Shown here: in pieces, positions 1-13,700 of the stretch | Numbering within the stretch: position 1 is the stretch's first letter | How the letters are laid out: each line of letters starts with the position of its first letter | NCBI GenBank assembly: GCA_005281725.1 | Contig: SSBO01000007.1 | Span: 4,932,031 to 4,996,030 of the forward strand | Direction: 5' to 3' | DNA from: Wuchereria bancrofti | Lineage: Eukaryota > Nematoda > Chromadorea > Rhabditida > Onchocercidae | Length of the DNA stretch: 64,000 bases | Program-made: the position numbers and the translations under genes | The notes under the pieces: model-generated | Database searches by the model: none | The model's input: the letters and a program-made list of their open reading frames with translations, nothing else | Told to the model about the DNA's origin: nothing

Positions 1-479
1 TTTCAGATCATTGGATCGGTCACTATACCAGAAAGTTAAAATCTTTTTCTAAGAAAAACTCTGTTTCACATTGAGTTGTTTTGAACATTGGAAAGAGAAC
101 AGGTTTTGATAGTTGGAATTGTAATGATAATATCTTCAAGCACTTTTATGAACGCAGTTTGTTCAAATCTAGCCAAATCAAAATTTGTTAAGAAATCATA
201 GTCCTGAAAATAAATTTGAACAAAATTGAGTTGATTGTAACGATGAACATTGACCATCCTTTTCCATTTGATGTGTCAATGCGCTAATGGAATTTCGCTA
301 TGATCGTATCCAACTTTATTTTTTTGATAGCCAATTTTCTAATTATTCTTTTTGTGAAAACTGCACTAAAATTTTGCTTGCGTTAGAAATTATCTAATTT
401 GAAAAGTTTCAATTTTTTTTTCATCACATCTTTTTTTTCAAAAATTCAACAAGAATAAAAGGCAAGCAATAATTTTTAG

Positions 480-3400
480 GGAAGGCTGAAGTAGAATGTG
501 GCGAAAATACGATCGAAGTGGTGTTCCTGACGGAAAGCGTGTTCCAGGGTCGAATTTACGTGGTAGGGCATTCAAACGACGAGCGCTGTGTATCACGCGA
601 TACTGGACGTCAGACTACATCAATCACAGTGCGGAAGGATCAGTGTGGTGTCGCTATTACGAGATCCGTTAGTTCATTCATCATTGCGTGATCACATATA
701 CACATACCTTTCAGACTTGCTCTGTATTCAACGACATTAACATGAAAAGACACAATGGTCAAAACTGTTTTAAACATGTCTAATTTAGACTATCGGTGAC
801 CTTTGAACCTTTTTCTACAATTGATTTCTGTTCTTTCACTTTTCTAAATTAAAGGCGTAGTACTAATATCATGAAGAAATCTGTCGGCGTTTACCGCTCA
901 TATTTACATATTTACTTGAGGTAAATATATTTACTCACTTCTACAATGAAATTAGCTTCAGCAGGGCATTTCGATATTAGATAAAACTTCACTGTTTTTA
1001 CTTTCACCGCGTTGATTATCCAATTTTCGTGTTGGAATCTTACAAGTATGTTAATGAATCGAAGTGAGGTGGAGTGATTAGGTTCATCTATATACAGAGA
1101 TGACGATGTAGTCTAGTCTAGGAAGTTATCACTGTCTAGTCAAGCAAAAAAAGTTGCAGAGTCGGGACAAATTATAAATTGGTTATTAGAAAATTATAGA
1201 TTGGTTATTAGAAAATATTGGATTTGTACTTTTTTTTATGAAAAAGGGAACGAGGAGAGACAGGATGTTTTGAACAAATGATAAAAAATAGTAAATGGTC
1301 TCAATGCAATATCCGTTATCGCCTTACTTCTCGCAGTTAAAAACAGGTAGATATATGGCGTAGGAAAAACAAGTCATAATTTCTTCATTGATAGATAAAA
1401 ATAGCCCATAAATGGGACTAATAAAAGTAAATGATGTTTATAGCCTTTTCAATTCAATTAACATATTAAAACAATTACATATTTACCTTTATACATATTC
1501 AATTACATATTTACGAACATCTTTTTATCATTCTATTATTACTAATCGCTGTTTAAGAAATGAAAATAACACACACTTGGTAGGCAATTATGGAGTGCAC
1601 CTTGCACTGTTCACTTAATTAATTCACGTAGAATTAGGAAATATTTGATCCTGAATTATTTTTGAAATTGAGAGAACCAAATTTTCACTGACAGATTGCT
1701 TGGAAAGTAATTAAATTATGGCCTACATTTCAAGTTTTATGACTACTTTATGCGTTTCACTTTTTAAATTTTGAAATGTTTTGGCTTTATTGTTTCACTT
1801 CAATTGATTGAAAAGGTAGATAAAATTTGTGCAATTGAACTGAATCAGAAATTAAACCAATGTACATCTTATTAGAACAAACTGCCAAAATTAATTGTTT
1901 ATTTGGCATTTTGGATTTTTTTGATCTCAAATTCTTATATTCAGATTTTTCGCATTTTGAATTTAGAAAGTCTTACTTTAACGCAATAAAATGTTATTTT
2001 CTGCAGTAAGTTCAAAAATTACTACCAAGGGTCTTTGAATTAGTCTTAAGTATGAATAATCACAGTGTACTATACATAAATATTAGAATCAATGAATGTA
2101 AATTCTAAAATACCGTCATTTATTATTATGAATTGTAGTGCATTCATCTGGTCTCTTTCAATCTTACTATTCAACTTAATTACTCTTCACCGCATCATAA
2201 TACTACCACATTCTGAGAGTCTTTCATTGCTTTTCATAGAAAGATCCCAGTATATCCAAAAAATGATTCAAAGAATCCATCACATTAACAATTCGATTAA
2301 TTCAAATAACATCCATAATTGAGAAAGTAAGTTTACTAAGTGAGCACAGCCATCTAATTTTTTGAAGCATTTGTTAGAATCACTCTTTCCAACTATGTTT
2401 TTACCTTTTTTTTACCGAACTATGTGAGCAGAAACGAAGTCTGTAGAGGTAGCATTGACACGATATGGTAACGAACGATATGGCAAACAACAGCCTTCGC
2501 TGATACAACTTGTTTATTTTTCATGAAATTTTATTTTGAAGACCTCATTTACGAAGATATTTTCATGGCATGTGACATGGATAAAGATGAACTTGCTGAC
2601 ATACCGCTGACGGAATGAATTTTGTTAGTTTCTGTAAAAAACAGTGAAACAAACAAAATGTCCTGTGATACGAAAAACTAAAATTGATTGAGAATCTATG
2701 CAAGATTGAAAAATCTTTAATTTTAAGACAATTGGAACTGGATAAACTGGGATGTCAGCTTCTATTCAGTATAATAACTAATTGCTTCTACTTTTCATGT
2801 TTTATAATTTTAATTTTCATATAAGCGATAGTCAAGTTTTCTTGTTTGCTTTCATATTCAGGCTTGCCAAGATTTGCCCAGAAATTCGATAGTGTAATCA
2901 CAGTTGCTGAATGAAATTTGTGATATGTAAGACAGTTATACATTTCAGAGTTTGTTTACGCCTATTTTACTAAATTATGGTTTGAAGTTGTCGCAGTGAT
3001 TTCTTATTGATAAGTTTACTTAGATTGCAATTTCGATTGCGTGAGTAATCCAAAAAAAAAAAAATTTTCGAAATTTGAAACATGAATGTGTACTGTGCCT
3101 TGACAAATAATAAAAAATAGCTAAAAGAGTAATTATAGAAAGCGACTGAAGAACTGTTGAAAAACTAATAATTGTACAACATTGTCAAATCATGATCGAA
3201 GTTTTTGGCCAAGGAAAATGAAAGACTGTTAAATAAAGAAACGATAAGAGCAGTAAAAATAGGATGACGGGATGAAGTTTGAGATTTATCTATTCAAAAA
3301 ATGTCATAAAAATTAAATTTCTGAGACAAACGGAAATTTAGACAAACAATCAGAGCTTAACATACTATATAAACTATATAAACTATAAATACACTTCTTG

Positions 3401-6311
3401 TTTAGTTGTCAGTGAAATAGTAATTAGCTCATTGAGTTTATGTGATACATAACTGAAATTGAGCTGGATGATCTCGAAGTAGTTTCTTGAGTTGTTTTAT
3501 TAATCACTTATTCTCTATCTATGTGAATAACTCTATCGATGCTGATATTTTTCAGGTTGACAGATACCATAAAAACCAGTATGTAATTATTAAAAGCATT
3601 AAGAACAAGAATCTTATAAATTTTGTTAAATTATCTTTAACAAGGGCGAAGACATAATTAACGCTTTTCATTGGTTGTTGGAGAAAGCCAGTTTTTCCTT
3701 TTTTTTTCACTTCTTTAATTGAATAACCATAAGTGTTGTTGTATTCATTTATCGCTGTGATATCATAATAAAACAGAAGCGGTAATGGGAGCACATTTTT
3801 CGTCATCTAACAAACAAAGGATTTCTATTTAATCAGCTGCTTTAGTCGAGTTAATTAATAATAAATGCACTATCCGAATAGTAAATGTCCGAATGATTTT
3901 TGTAGATATATACAAGTTGAATAATGTTAATGCCAAAGAGAGAAAATGATCTTTTTCAGTTTTTCAGTGCTTTCATTTATCTAACTACTGCTCATTTGAA
4001 AATGGCAAACGAAAAAAGTAAAATGCAAAGATCCAAAAAAGTTAGAGCATATTGCGCAAACAATTAACTGTCTTATGTTAAGATCAAAAACAAAATAATT
4101 AATGCTTTAGTTTAAATTCCCTTTTCTTTTTTTCTTTGCTAAGGTATAAATTTCATCGATTGCAGACCAATCCACCAGGTATGTTTGCCAATGTGAAAGT
4201 GATGATCTCATTTCATGAAGAATTTATCACGAAAGTTGATAGGGTTAGTTCATTACTCATTTGATCTTAAAAATTTGCAAATGAAATAAAATAGACTAGT
4301 ACTATAAATTTCTTGTTAATCAGAAACCTCATTACCTTTCAAATTCAGTTTTCATCATTTATTGTTCGAAGTTACTTTGTGTTCTGGCAAATTATGAAGC
4401 ATAAATATTGCCGGTCAGTAGAACAGACTGCTCGACATAAATATCATCAAGCATTTCACTTTTAGGGCTATGAAATTAGCTGTTTCTACATGGAAGCAGA
4501 TAAAACAGTAACATATCCATTGACAGTATCAATGAAATCGTTGGAACCGTTCACAGAGCTGGCCGAAATGCCACGATGTCATTACGAAGTAGTGGATCCG
4601 ATTTCCATGGAACCATTATCGGTAGTTTCTGTCGGCAGCAAATTGCTTCATAAATGGAAATGTGATTCCACTTCTACGAGTAAGATATTTTCTGCGCACG
4701 TAAACTAATTAGCAACAGCTTAATGTGTTGATAGGATAGAAATGATATTATTTCGGGAAGATTCAAGTTCAATAAGGAATTCACGGAAGAAATTAGGTAT
4801 TGATTATTTTTGCACCTGATATGCTAACAATAAACGGTAATTAGCATAATTTCACCAAAGTTTAATTTTCCAATTAAGTGAATCTAAAACAGAGAAAATC
4901 AAGAAATAGATAAAAAGGAATGATTCTACGGATCAACTCGTTTGCACATTTCGATTGGCGATATTTTCAACACTTTAAAATTTCAAATTCGTCGTTTTTT
5001 TTTTGCTTCCGAAATTACTAATGGAACAATCATCGTCTCGCTTTTTAATATGAATCTAGCTTTCTTATTTAATTCATTTCAATTAAAGTTAAATTTCTAT
5101 TGCTACCACAAATTCTAATCTCAGACCTATGGTGTATGACTGTTCATTCATGCTTTGTTGAAGATGGATCTGGTACACAATTTGTTATTCTCAATGAGGA
5201 TGGGTAAGTTTTACGTCCTCCACTTCAACATTTTGCTTTTAAATTTTTGTGTAAAAAAGATCTCATAAGTTTATGACCTGATCGGAATTAAAATAACAGA
5301 TATACAAATAGGAGTTATGGTTATATTGAAAATAACTAGATAAATATTATTTTAATTTCATAGGAGTAAAAAAATTAAAGAAACAATTTCATTTTGCTAG
5401 ACTGCATCTGCGATATTTGCCATGGAATCAAATTTCATTTTAGATGCGCAATCGATCGATACCTGTTGGATAATCTAGAATATGGTCCGAATGAATTAGA
5501 AGTGCAAAAAGAAGCACATGCTTTCAAATTTGCAGATAAAGTGGTTGTGAACTTCCAGTGCTCAGTCAGATTGGATATTCGGGATGGCGAGTGTCCAGTA
5601 AGTTATCTTCGATTGTGACATCATGCAATGATTTTGAGGAGTCGTAGCATGAAAGAACCATTTGTTTTACAGAGTGTAAACAACAAATTTGGCTTTTTGC
5701 AAAACTCTTAGAATAAATATGCTCATACCCATCTTATATTATAGGATTCCTACCATCTCTATCTAAATTTCCCAAACTTTGTTTAAAAAATTAATTAAAT
5801 GGACAACGTTGTTCACTTAATCCTTTTTCTTGAATTCTATTCCCACCTCTTAACTATTTTGTGTCCTATTGTTTGTTTGGAAATGAATATATGTTTTGCG
5901 ATGTTCAGAAGCCACGGTGTCGAGACTTGAGCAATCAAAAAAAGGCAGTAAGACGACGAGCATTGCCGGATTTGCCGCTAATCTTGAACTTAACTGACCG
6001 TATGGCTGAAGTAGACGTCCGTTCCCAACAGCTCGATGTACTGGACACTCAGCTAGGTATCTTCCCCTCATTTTTAAAGTTTAACGTTAACTTATTTCGC
6101 CTTTTCTCTCATAATTATATATAATTCAGATTTCGGAGTTTCACCCAATAACCCTCGAGTAGCCGCACAGATTCGTCGACTGCAAAGGCCAGAAGGTGAC
6201 TGTATCAGTATGACATCAGCAGTCCTCGGCGTTTCATTTTGTGCATCGGTGATGCTTGTATTAGTGGTTCATATCGTATATCTTTACAGAAGGACACAAC
6301 TTAAACGATAG
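480..6311 (+). CDS. Cuticlin-like ZP-domain transmembrane protein (5' incomplete)
   Basis: Seven phase-consistent exons: 480-667, 4166-4243, 4466-4679, 5125-5203, 5444-5597, 5909-6056, 6130-6311 (TAG at 6309). They give 346 residues. The product starts with VECGENTIEVVF, typical of the N-terminal ZP subdomain of nematode cuticlins. It continues with FITKVDRGYEISCFYMEADK, WCMTVHSCFVEDGSG and CAIDRYLLDNLEYGPNE, the usual cuticlin landmarks with paired cysteines. A basic cluster (KKAVRRRALPD, coded near 5938-5970) may be the proprotein-convertase site that releases the ectodomain. Just before the stop is one hydrophobic segment (SAVLGVSFCASVMLVLVVHI) and a short basic tail. Cuticlins polymerise in the extracellular cuticle or apical matrix. 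The first exon begins in phase 1, so the signal peptide must lie on an exon further left, probably outside the window. The exact family member is not determined. Confidence 0.88.
668..4165 (+). other. 3.5-kb first intron seen of the cuticlin-like gene
   Basis: This AT-rich stretch lies between a GTTAGT donor at 668 and a TTGCAG acceptor ending at 4165. The reading frame matches across it. The open frames inside (for example at 1412, 2092 and the minus strand at 3552) are low-complexity and resemble nothing I know. A short near-perfect tandem duplication containing ATTGGTTATTAGAAAAT sits at about 1174-1215. The other introns of this gene are about 220-450 bp, so this one is unusually long. It could hold regulatory elements, but I see no defined motif. 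Confidence 0.6.
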
Positions 6312-7751
6312 TAGAATGAAGTTAGACGGAACACGAAATTAATGTAAACGATGCGGTTCTTACTTGTGCTTTTCCGTTGGTTCCCATTCTTTTTTATAAA
6401 ACGTGCATCCGGGTAAAGTTTGTACTTCTCTTTCATTCAAATTTTTATTCTTAGAAATTCATCATCTTTTCATTCCCAGAATTTTTGTAGCAGATGCCCG
6501 TGTCTCTGCTGCCATTTCCTTAAAAAATAATTTTCGTGAAATTACTCTTTATTGCGCAAAATGGCAATACAATTGGGAGACTTCACTTTTGCTTATAATC
6601 AAAAATTCATTTTCTACATACGGGCTATTGAGAACTTATTAGTAGTGTCGATTATCTTTGGTGAAAGTAGACATAGTTTGAGTTCAGGCAGCTAGTTCTT
6701 GAAATGCTAGAAAAATTACTTTTTTATATATTACCTAAGACAAAAGGAAGAGTTTAATCCTTAACAAGGCTCGGCTTTCACTTAACTCTATGACATCAAG
6801 TCCCTCCTGATCAAAATCTTTTCGATTGATTCAGCATATGCTTTGTTGAGTTAATGGATAATAATTGAAATTATCGTACAAATAAAACTTTCTTGTGGCA
6901 TTGTTGCCGATTAACATCGATAGTGAGACAATTACATCTTCTAAAAAAAATTGAACGCAAAATTTTTTTCAATTTCCAATTCTCTTCATAGAGCTAAATA
7001 ATCATTACTTACTCCATTATTGGTAAATCTCATACCTCTCCTCTTTAGAATCATCTTTGAATGGATCACCGTATAGAGAGGATGATTCAATTAAAAGTTT
7101 CATGGAATCACTGCTAATATTATTGAGAATAGTATAGGTCATTTGGATTGCAATTAATCAGTTGATTAAATCAGTTGACTGATGGCCATCCTTTTCTATG
7201 CGAGCCATTCCTTAGTCACATTTTGCTTCTGCTAATAATTTAGCGACAATATGTTGTTGCTATATATTGTACATTACTGTTCATTCGTTCATTCATGTAT
7301 TTGTGAATTTGTACCTTCCTTTCCTTTGACATAATTCCAATTTTGTTAATTATTAAATTGAAATTTTTGTTCATAAAATATTGTTTAATCTTTGATTATC
7401 ATTTTGAAAAGTTTGTACTATATTATTTGTGCGTACTTCATTTTACCTGATAATAAAAAATGTTTTCAGAATTCTACTGAAGATGGGGGAAGGAACAAAT
7501 GTCTGAAAAAGTGCAAATAACATTTACTATCACAAAAGTTAACTAAATGAGATTAGAACTGAGGATTAAATATGCTAAAAATGAGGAGAAAATTTTAAGG
7601 CAATAACAATTTAAACATAGTTTGCAACAGCAAAATTAGTATTACGATGGTGGTAGCAATTGAAAGTGATGCTTTTGTCATACCTTAGCAACTTTAAGGA
7701 AGAGAAACAAATAGCTTCACAACTCATTGATTAACAGCAATTATGGAGCAG
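6312..7751. other. Convergent intergenic region
   Basis: This is the 3' flank shared by the cuticlin-like gene (+) and the LDL-receptor-like gene (-). A canonical AATAAA at 6881-6886 could be the poly(A) signal of the cuticlin-like gene, although it lies about 570 bp after the stop. I see nothing else coding. Confidence 0.45.
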
Positions 7752-10700
7752 TTAATGGCTCCAAGCTATAGCTAAATCAGCACAATAAAATTCATCCGAT
7801 TCATCGTAGCAATCTACGAAACCATCGCATCGTTGCGATCGCAAAATACATTTGCGATTATCACGACAAGGGAACATGCGCTCATCATGCATGCAAATCG
7901 ATACAGCTGCAACAATTTGTATTAATAAACTTCAGAAATATTCTGAAATTCAAGAAAGCCAAAGAATTCAAAAGCAAAAACATTTCGAACACTTATTTTT
8001 TAATACTGATACAAGGAAATAGTTTTCATAAAGAATGGAATGAAGAAATACTTACGACATTCCATTTCATCATCTCCATTTCTACAGTTGTACGATTCAT
8101 CACACCGATATATTAAACTGAGACACCTGAAATACTTACCATAAAGAATTTGACACTTAATTTACGATGTAAATAAACTTATCCCTAAAAAAGAAAAGGA
8201 AAATGATATTTCCGATAAATAGAAGAGACCAAAAGAACAAACGAGAAGGGTGGAAGTGAACTCATTACGATTGATAATATGTCAGAAGATTCATTAATTA
8301 TATTTTGCAAATAGCATGTTTCTACTATATTACTATAACGTGAATATTTAGTGCTTGCAACGGTAGCCAACTTTTTTATGTGCCAAATCTAAAATCAATG
8401 GAATGAAATCAATGAACCATAAAATTTCAAATCATTTGGGATAGAAAAATATTACTATTCTGAAAATCTTTGCTCAAAGTTGATCGTAGTAAGACTGAAT
8501 GCCTATGGAGCAGGAACTGAATTTAGATCTGTCTTTAGCAGGAAGAATTCTAACAAATTTTCTCTGATTCCTTAATTATTAATTCTAGAAAATGATACTT
8601 ATGATCCGGCCGTGAGCATAGTAACTGATGTTTCGTACAGTTTGGTTCACAAAGACCGCTTTCATGCATGATAAATCCTTCGGCGCATAGACATTGCTGT
8701 CCTGAACCGTCAAGCTTCGGCGCACAGATGTGTTGGCATGTTGTCACTTCACAAATATTAGGAGCTGAAGAATAATTAAGTTGTAATTGAATAAAAAACA
8801 TTTCACACTAAACTGGCAGAATTCTAGTAAATTAAAATTTGAAGCTTGCTCTTTCGATTTAGAAGCTTTTTTGTTTATTCACATAAGTATTATACAAAAA
8901 GATTACGGCGCACCTGCCATTTGCATAAAGGAATGATATGCCTTGAGGGAATACGGTGGCAGCACAGTCTTCATCAGCCTTGTTGAGTTTTGACCGGTAA
9001 GTTTATCAGCAAAAAGAATTCCACGACGAGTCCAGTCGCTCCAAAAGATCGTATCGTCAAATATCGTTAATCCGAAAACATGCGGCACCAACTTATCGTC
9101 ACTGATTACAGTTCGTCGACCCGTTCCATCCAAATTTGCCATTCTAGATTAAAGGTTAGTTAGAATAAAAATTATGAGAAAATTTTGGATATGTAAATAA
9201 ATGCAATTAAAATGTAAATAAATGGAAGGAAATTCTTCCTGCTACATTCAAATTATGATATTAATCGTAAATTTATACAATATAATCTTAACCAGAAAGC
9301 ATTTAAAAAAATGAATGAACTCAATAACGTCGCGGAATGCATCGGCCCAATAAAGACGTTCTGCGAAATAATCGATAGCCAGTGCATTTGGCCAAACTAA
9401 ATTTTCAGTGACGATTTTTTTTGCTTGAGTACCGTCCATAGCAAGGCGGACTATAAATGGTTTCACTCCCCAGTCGCTTGCAAACAGTTCACTGTAAAGA
9501 ATGTATTTATAGTCGAACCATGGAGAGTCACAAGAATTTCTAAAATTTTATTTCATATTTTCGAGGAGAATGTTTCGAGAGTAGACAAAGCACAAGGAAT
9601 ATAAGTTGAATCTTTTGTTACTTATTCTAGAAAAACAAGACATCATCTAATTTACCAAATTTTGCTTGACAATTGTGACGTTATACAGAAGAAAACATGA
9701 AGGTCCCACCATTTACAATCTGATACTGCAATAAATGCCGGATGGATAGGCGATGGTGATGTATCAGTTACGCGGCTTGATTATTGCAGATAGGAAACGT
9801 CAGTTCAATATTAGTTACAAAGTGACTTCAAACTATAAATGTTTCCCAAGAAAGAAAAAAGTACCGTATCGAAGGATAAGCGACCAAAGCTCGAGGTAAT
9901 TGAAAAAATCCGTCATAAAGTAATGCTCTATAAAGACCATCAAGACGTTGCACATGTAATTGCTTGTAACGTAGAGTATACAAATTCCTGAATGGTACCT
10001 GATTTCGTTTTTTTTTCAGCATTATTTCAATCTATGCTTATTTTTTGTCATTTTCTTTCAAAAGCAGAGATGACTACTCCGTCTAAATTATTAAATCAAT
10101 GATCAGATTGATAATTTAATGTAATGCTGTATGTTTTAGATTATAATCCATAGGATCTGATAGATTTTTAGCGTTATTACATTAACACAGTTAGAATTGT
10201 TGCTAAATAGTTTTATATGAAAAAAAAAATCATATTATATTTTAGTTTAATGATGTTATAACGACCAAAGTAAGTTAATGAATTACCTATGTACCCAATC
10301 AATAGCGATTCCTTCTGTACCTTCAATGTCATGGTTTTGTATGACATGTACTCTATTTCTATCAAGCAAATTTATATACTGAATTGAATTTCTCGTTAAA
10401 TCCACATAGTATAATTTCTTTTCCTGGAACGCAATTTAGTGCTATAACTATTTGTCTATACAAATGAAAACAATAAAGGAATTCTGAAAAGATTCAAATT
10501 TTTCGAAGAGGTTAAAAAACAATAATTTTTTTATGAAAAATTTACCTTCAAGTCGTAGTCGAACATGGCCACTTTTTCAGCTCTATTGCTAGGTACCAAC
10601 TTAAGCTGAGATTTTGCATTATATGTTATATTCCATACACTATGCGAATGAGCCAAGAAAAACAGAACGGATTCTGCAAGTATATCATCAGGTCTACATG

Positions 10701-13700
10701 TTTATCAATATTTACTGCATTACTCCCTCATCGTTTACAACATTCTTTGAAATTGAAATGCCTCCTCACTTAATGAATTTGCTGTTGTTCAAAAAATAAT
10801 AAGCCATTCTATAAACAAACATTACTGGAAAGAAGTAAAGTAATAAATATAACGAATAACGAACCGTTGTCAGTTCGATAGCATCGACGATTATTTCGAG
10901 CCAATCTGTACAAAGGGCCAAAACACTCACAATCATAGCTACCTGGCTTATTGATACACTTCTGCGAACAAAAATGTTTATTGGACGCGCATTCATCTAC
11001 ATCTAGACCGCAGTATAAGGTATAAGTATAATCTGATATTTTTATTTCCACTTTATTTTTATCACTATTTTTATTAAATCATTCAACATCATAACAATAT
11101 TTCCTACATTTAAGTGGAAGTTGCCACGACTCGCAATTTAAAACTTGAAGTGGACTTTCTAAAATGACTGTTAAAGACTTAAAAATGAGAAAAAGAGCCA
11201 AATAAATCTCAAGATTATCTCAAAGCTGAATAATCATTCAAATGTTCCCAAATTACTTAAAACTAATATCAAACCATTGAATTGAACTATGAAATTCTTC
11301 TCTAGAAATATGCAAAAGATATCGATTCGTGATGATTCCGTCGATAAAAGCGAGCTATCGAACTTACCAATACATTCTGCCAATTGTTTATTATAATAGA
11401 AACCCTCTGGACATTTGATTACTTTGCAATTTTTACATGTCTGGAGATTAGCTGTTGGACCGCTAGCATCTGTAACATTTATGATATTCCCGGAGTCAAC
11501 TTTTGCATGAATGAAGTATTTATTTATTTCCACAACTTCCCATTAATCAAAAATTACTATTGATCCTTAATTATTAGGAATTTAAAATTCTTCCTTTTGA
11601 AAGTGTTCTTCCTTTGCTCAGCCTGATGATTATTAATATTCTGAATTGTACTGATGTGGTGATGATGTTATCTATTATGATTGATAAAAAATAAACAGTT
11701 TAAACAGTAGGAGTTGAATTATAAATAAGCACCAACTAGAAATGCTTTCATTAAGATCAGCTGTTGGCTGTCGATTTGACCAATCAAGAGGAACGGTTTC
11801 ATTAAGATCAGCTATTGGCTGTTGATTTGACCAATCAGGAGGGACGGTTTCATTAAGATCAGCTATTGGCTGTCGATTTGACCAATCAGGAGGGACGGTT
11901 TCATTAAGATCAGCTGTTGGCTGTCGATTTGACCAATCAAGAGGAAAGGTTTCATTAAGATCAGCTATTGGCTGTCGATTTGACCAATCAAGAGGGACGG
12001 TTTCATTAAGATCAGCTGTTGGCTGTCGATTTGACCAATCAAGAGGAAAGGTTTCATTAAGATCAGCTATTGGCTGTCGATTTGACCAATCAGGAGGGAC
12101 GGTTTCATTAAGATCAGTTTCATTAAGATTAACTGTTGGTTGCCGAATTGACCGACCAAAAACAGTTTCATCAATGTCTGCCGCTGGTTGCCGCAAATAA
12201 CAGTTGCTATTATTCGCATTAATCAATGTCTCAAAGTAGTTTTGCACAGCCTATAAAAAAAGAAATAAACTGTTTACAACAATCATTTAAGAATTGTTGG
12301 AGACAGCCCTAAAATATTTGAATTATACATTTTCAATTTTATTGAGTCAATAAATTCTGCACCTGTGATTACAAAATCTTTTTCTCAAAAAGATTCCTTT
12401 TCTTTCAAAATTGCTACAAAAAAAAATGTCAAAATACTAAATGAGATTCGAAATGGTAAAATTTCAAGCAGTTGGATTACTCAAAAAAAGTAACAAACCT
12501 CTGCAATTTTTGGACACATTTCGTAAAAAGATTCAGTGATTCCACAGCCAAGATATCGTTTGGCGAACTCACACCGTTGAGATGAGAAACCAGATGTTTT
12601 CTGATTTAAAATTGTTTCCTAAATTTAAAAAATATCTTGAATTTAAAAAAAAAACGAAATAAATCATCCAATCTTTATATTTCAAGACATCATTAGTTGT
12701 AAGGTATTTGCAAAAGCAGTTGTAAAATCAAACAATGGTTATACCAGTCAGCTGATAACCTTATTGAAAAGCTTTAATACTGATATTTTAATATTTTAAG
12801 TATGAAGCAAAATAAAGAACCGTTTTAAAAAGAGAATTATATCCATCTGAGAAAAGATCAACATTTGAGCATTGACTTTCATTACAAATTGAATGAAGCT
12901 TTTCTATGCAGCTTTCTTGATTTAATAATGAATTAATGAAGCTATTGCTGCAGTAATAATCATAAATCTTTTCCAGATGTGTATTCATTTTCCTGAAAAG
13001 CAGCTGAAATATTGATATTCCTGATTAATACAAAAATGTAAGACTGAATGAGCTTACACAGATTTGAATCTGTGCTAGTTTCAGTGCTATACGGAACACA
13101 CTGGTTGTATGCTGCCAAAACAGAAATGCAAACCTGCATTGAGGACTAATACCCTGAACATTTTTCTTGTAAATTTCATAATCTAAACAAGAAGTTCTCT
13201 CGATTAATTGATTAAAAGGAATCCGGAACAATTGGTACGCGAGATATTCATATTTTCTCAACTGTCTTGCTGCTTCCACTACGTATCGTTCACTGGCTAT
13301 ATGGCATCGTTCGTTAATATTTTTATTTTTTGGATTTAATAAATCTGAAAGAATTGATATAAATAATGCATGGAGTTGGAAAATTCAATTTCTAATAATG
13401 TAATTAATTTAAGATGACATATTCCGAAATTTCGTTTATTCTTTAAAAACTTTGTTTAGAACACTGTTTCAAGCTTAGATTTGATAAAAATTGTTCTCTA
13501 AAGTAAAAATAATTGCAGTGAGCATATATAATGTATATGTATCAGTAAGATCTAAATGTGTAAAAACGAATTATTTAATAATACAATGGAAAATGCAATA
13601 TACCTCCTAACGAATCATTAATTTTACTGGAGTTTCCGCCCAACTGAGTAATATTTCCTGAATCGGTAAGATTTAAACCTGATAAATTAAAATTCAGCTT

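Noticed and set aside
5394..5443. Upstream extension of the cuticlin exon (MLDCICDICHGIK)
   Set aside because: The TTTTAG acceptor at 5443 gives the exact cuticlin reading GCAIDRYLLDNLEY; the extension is intron.
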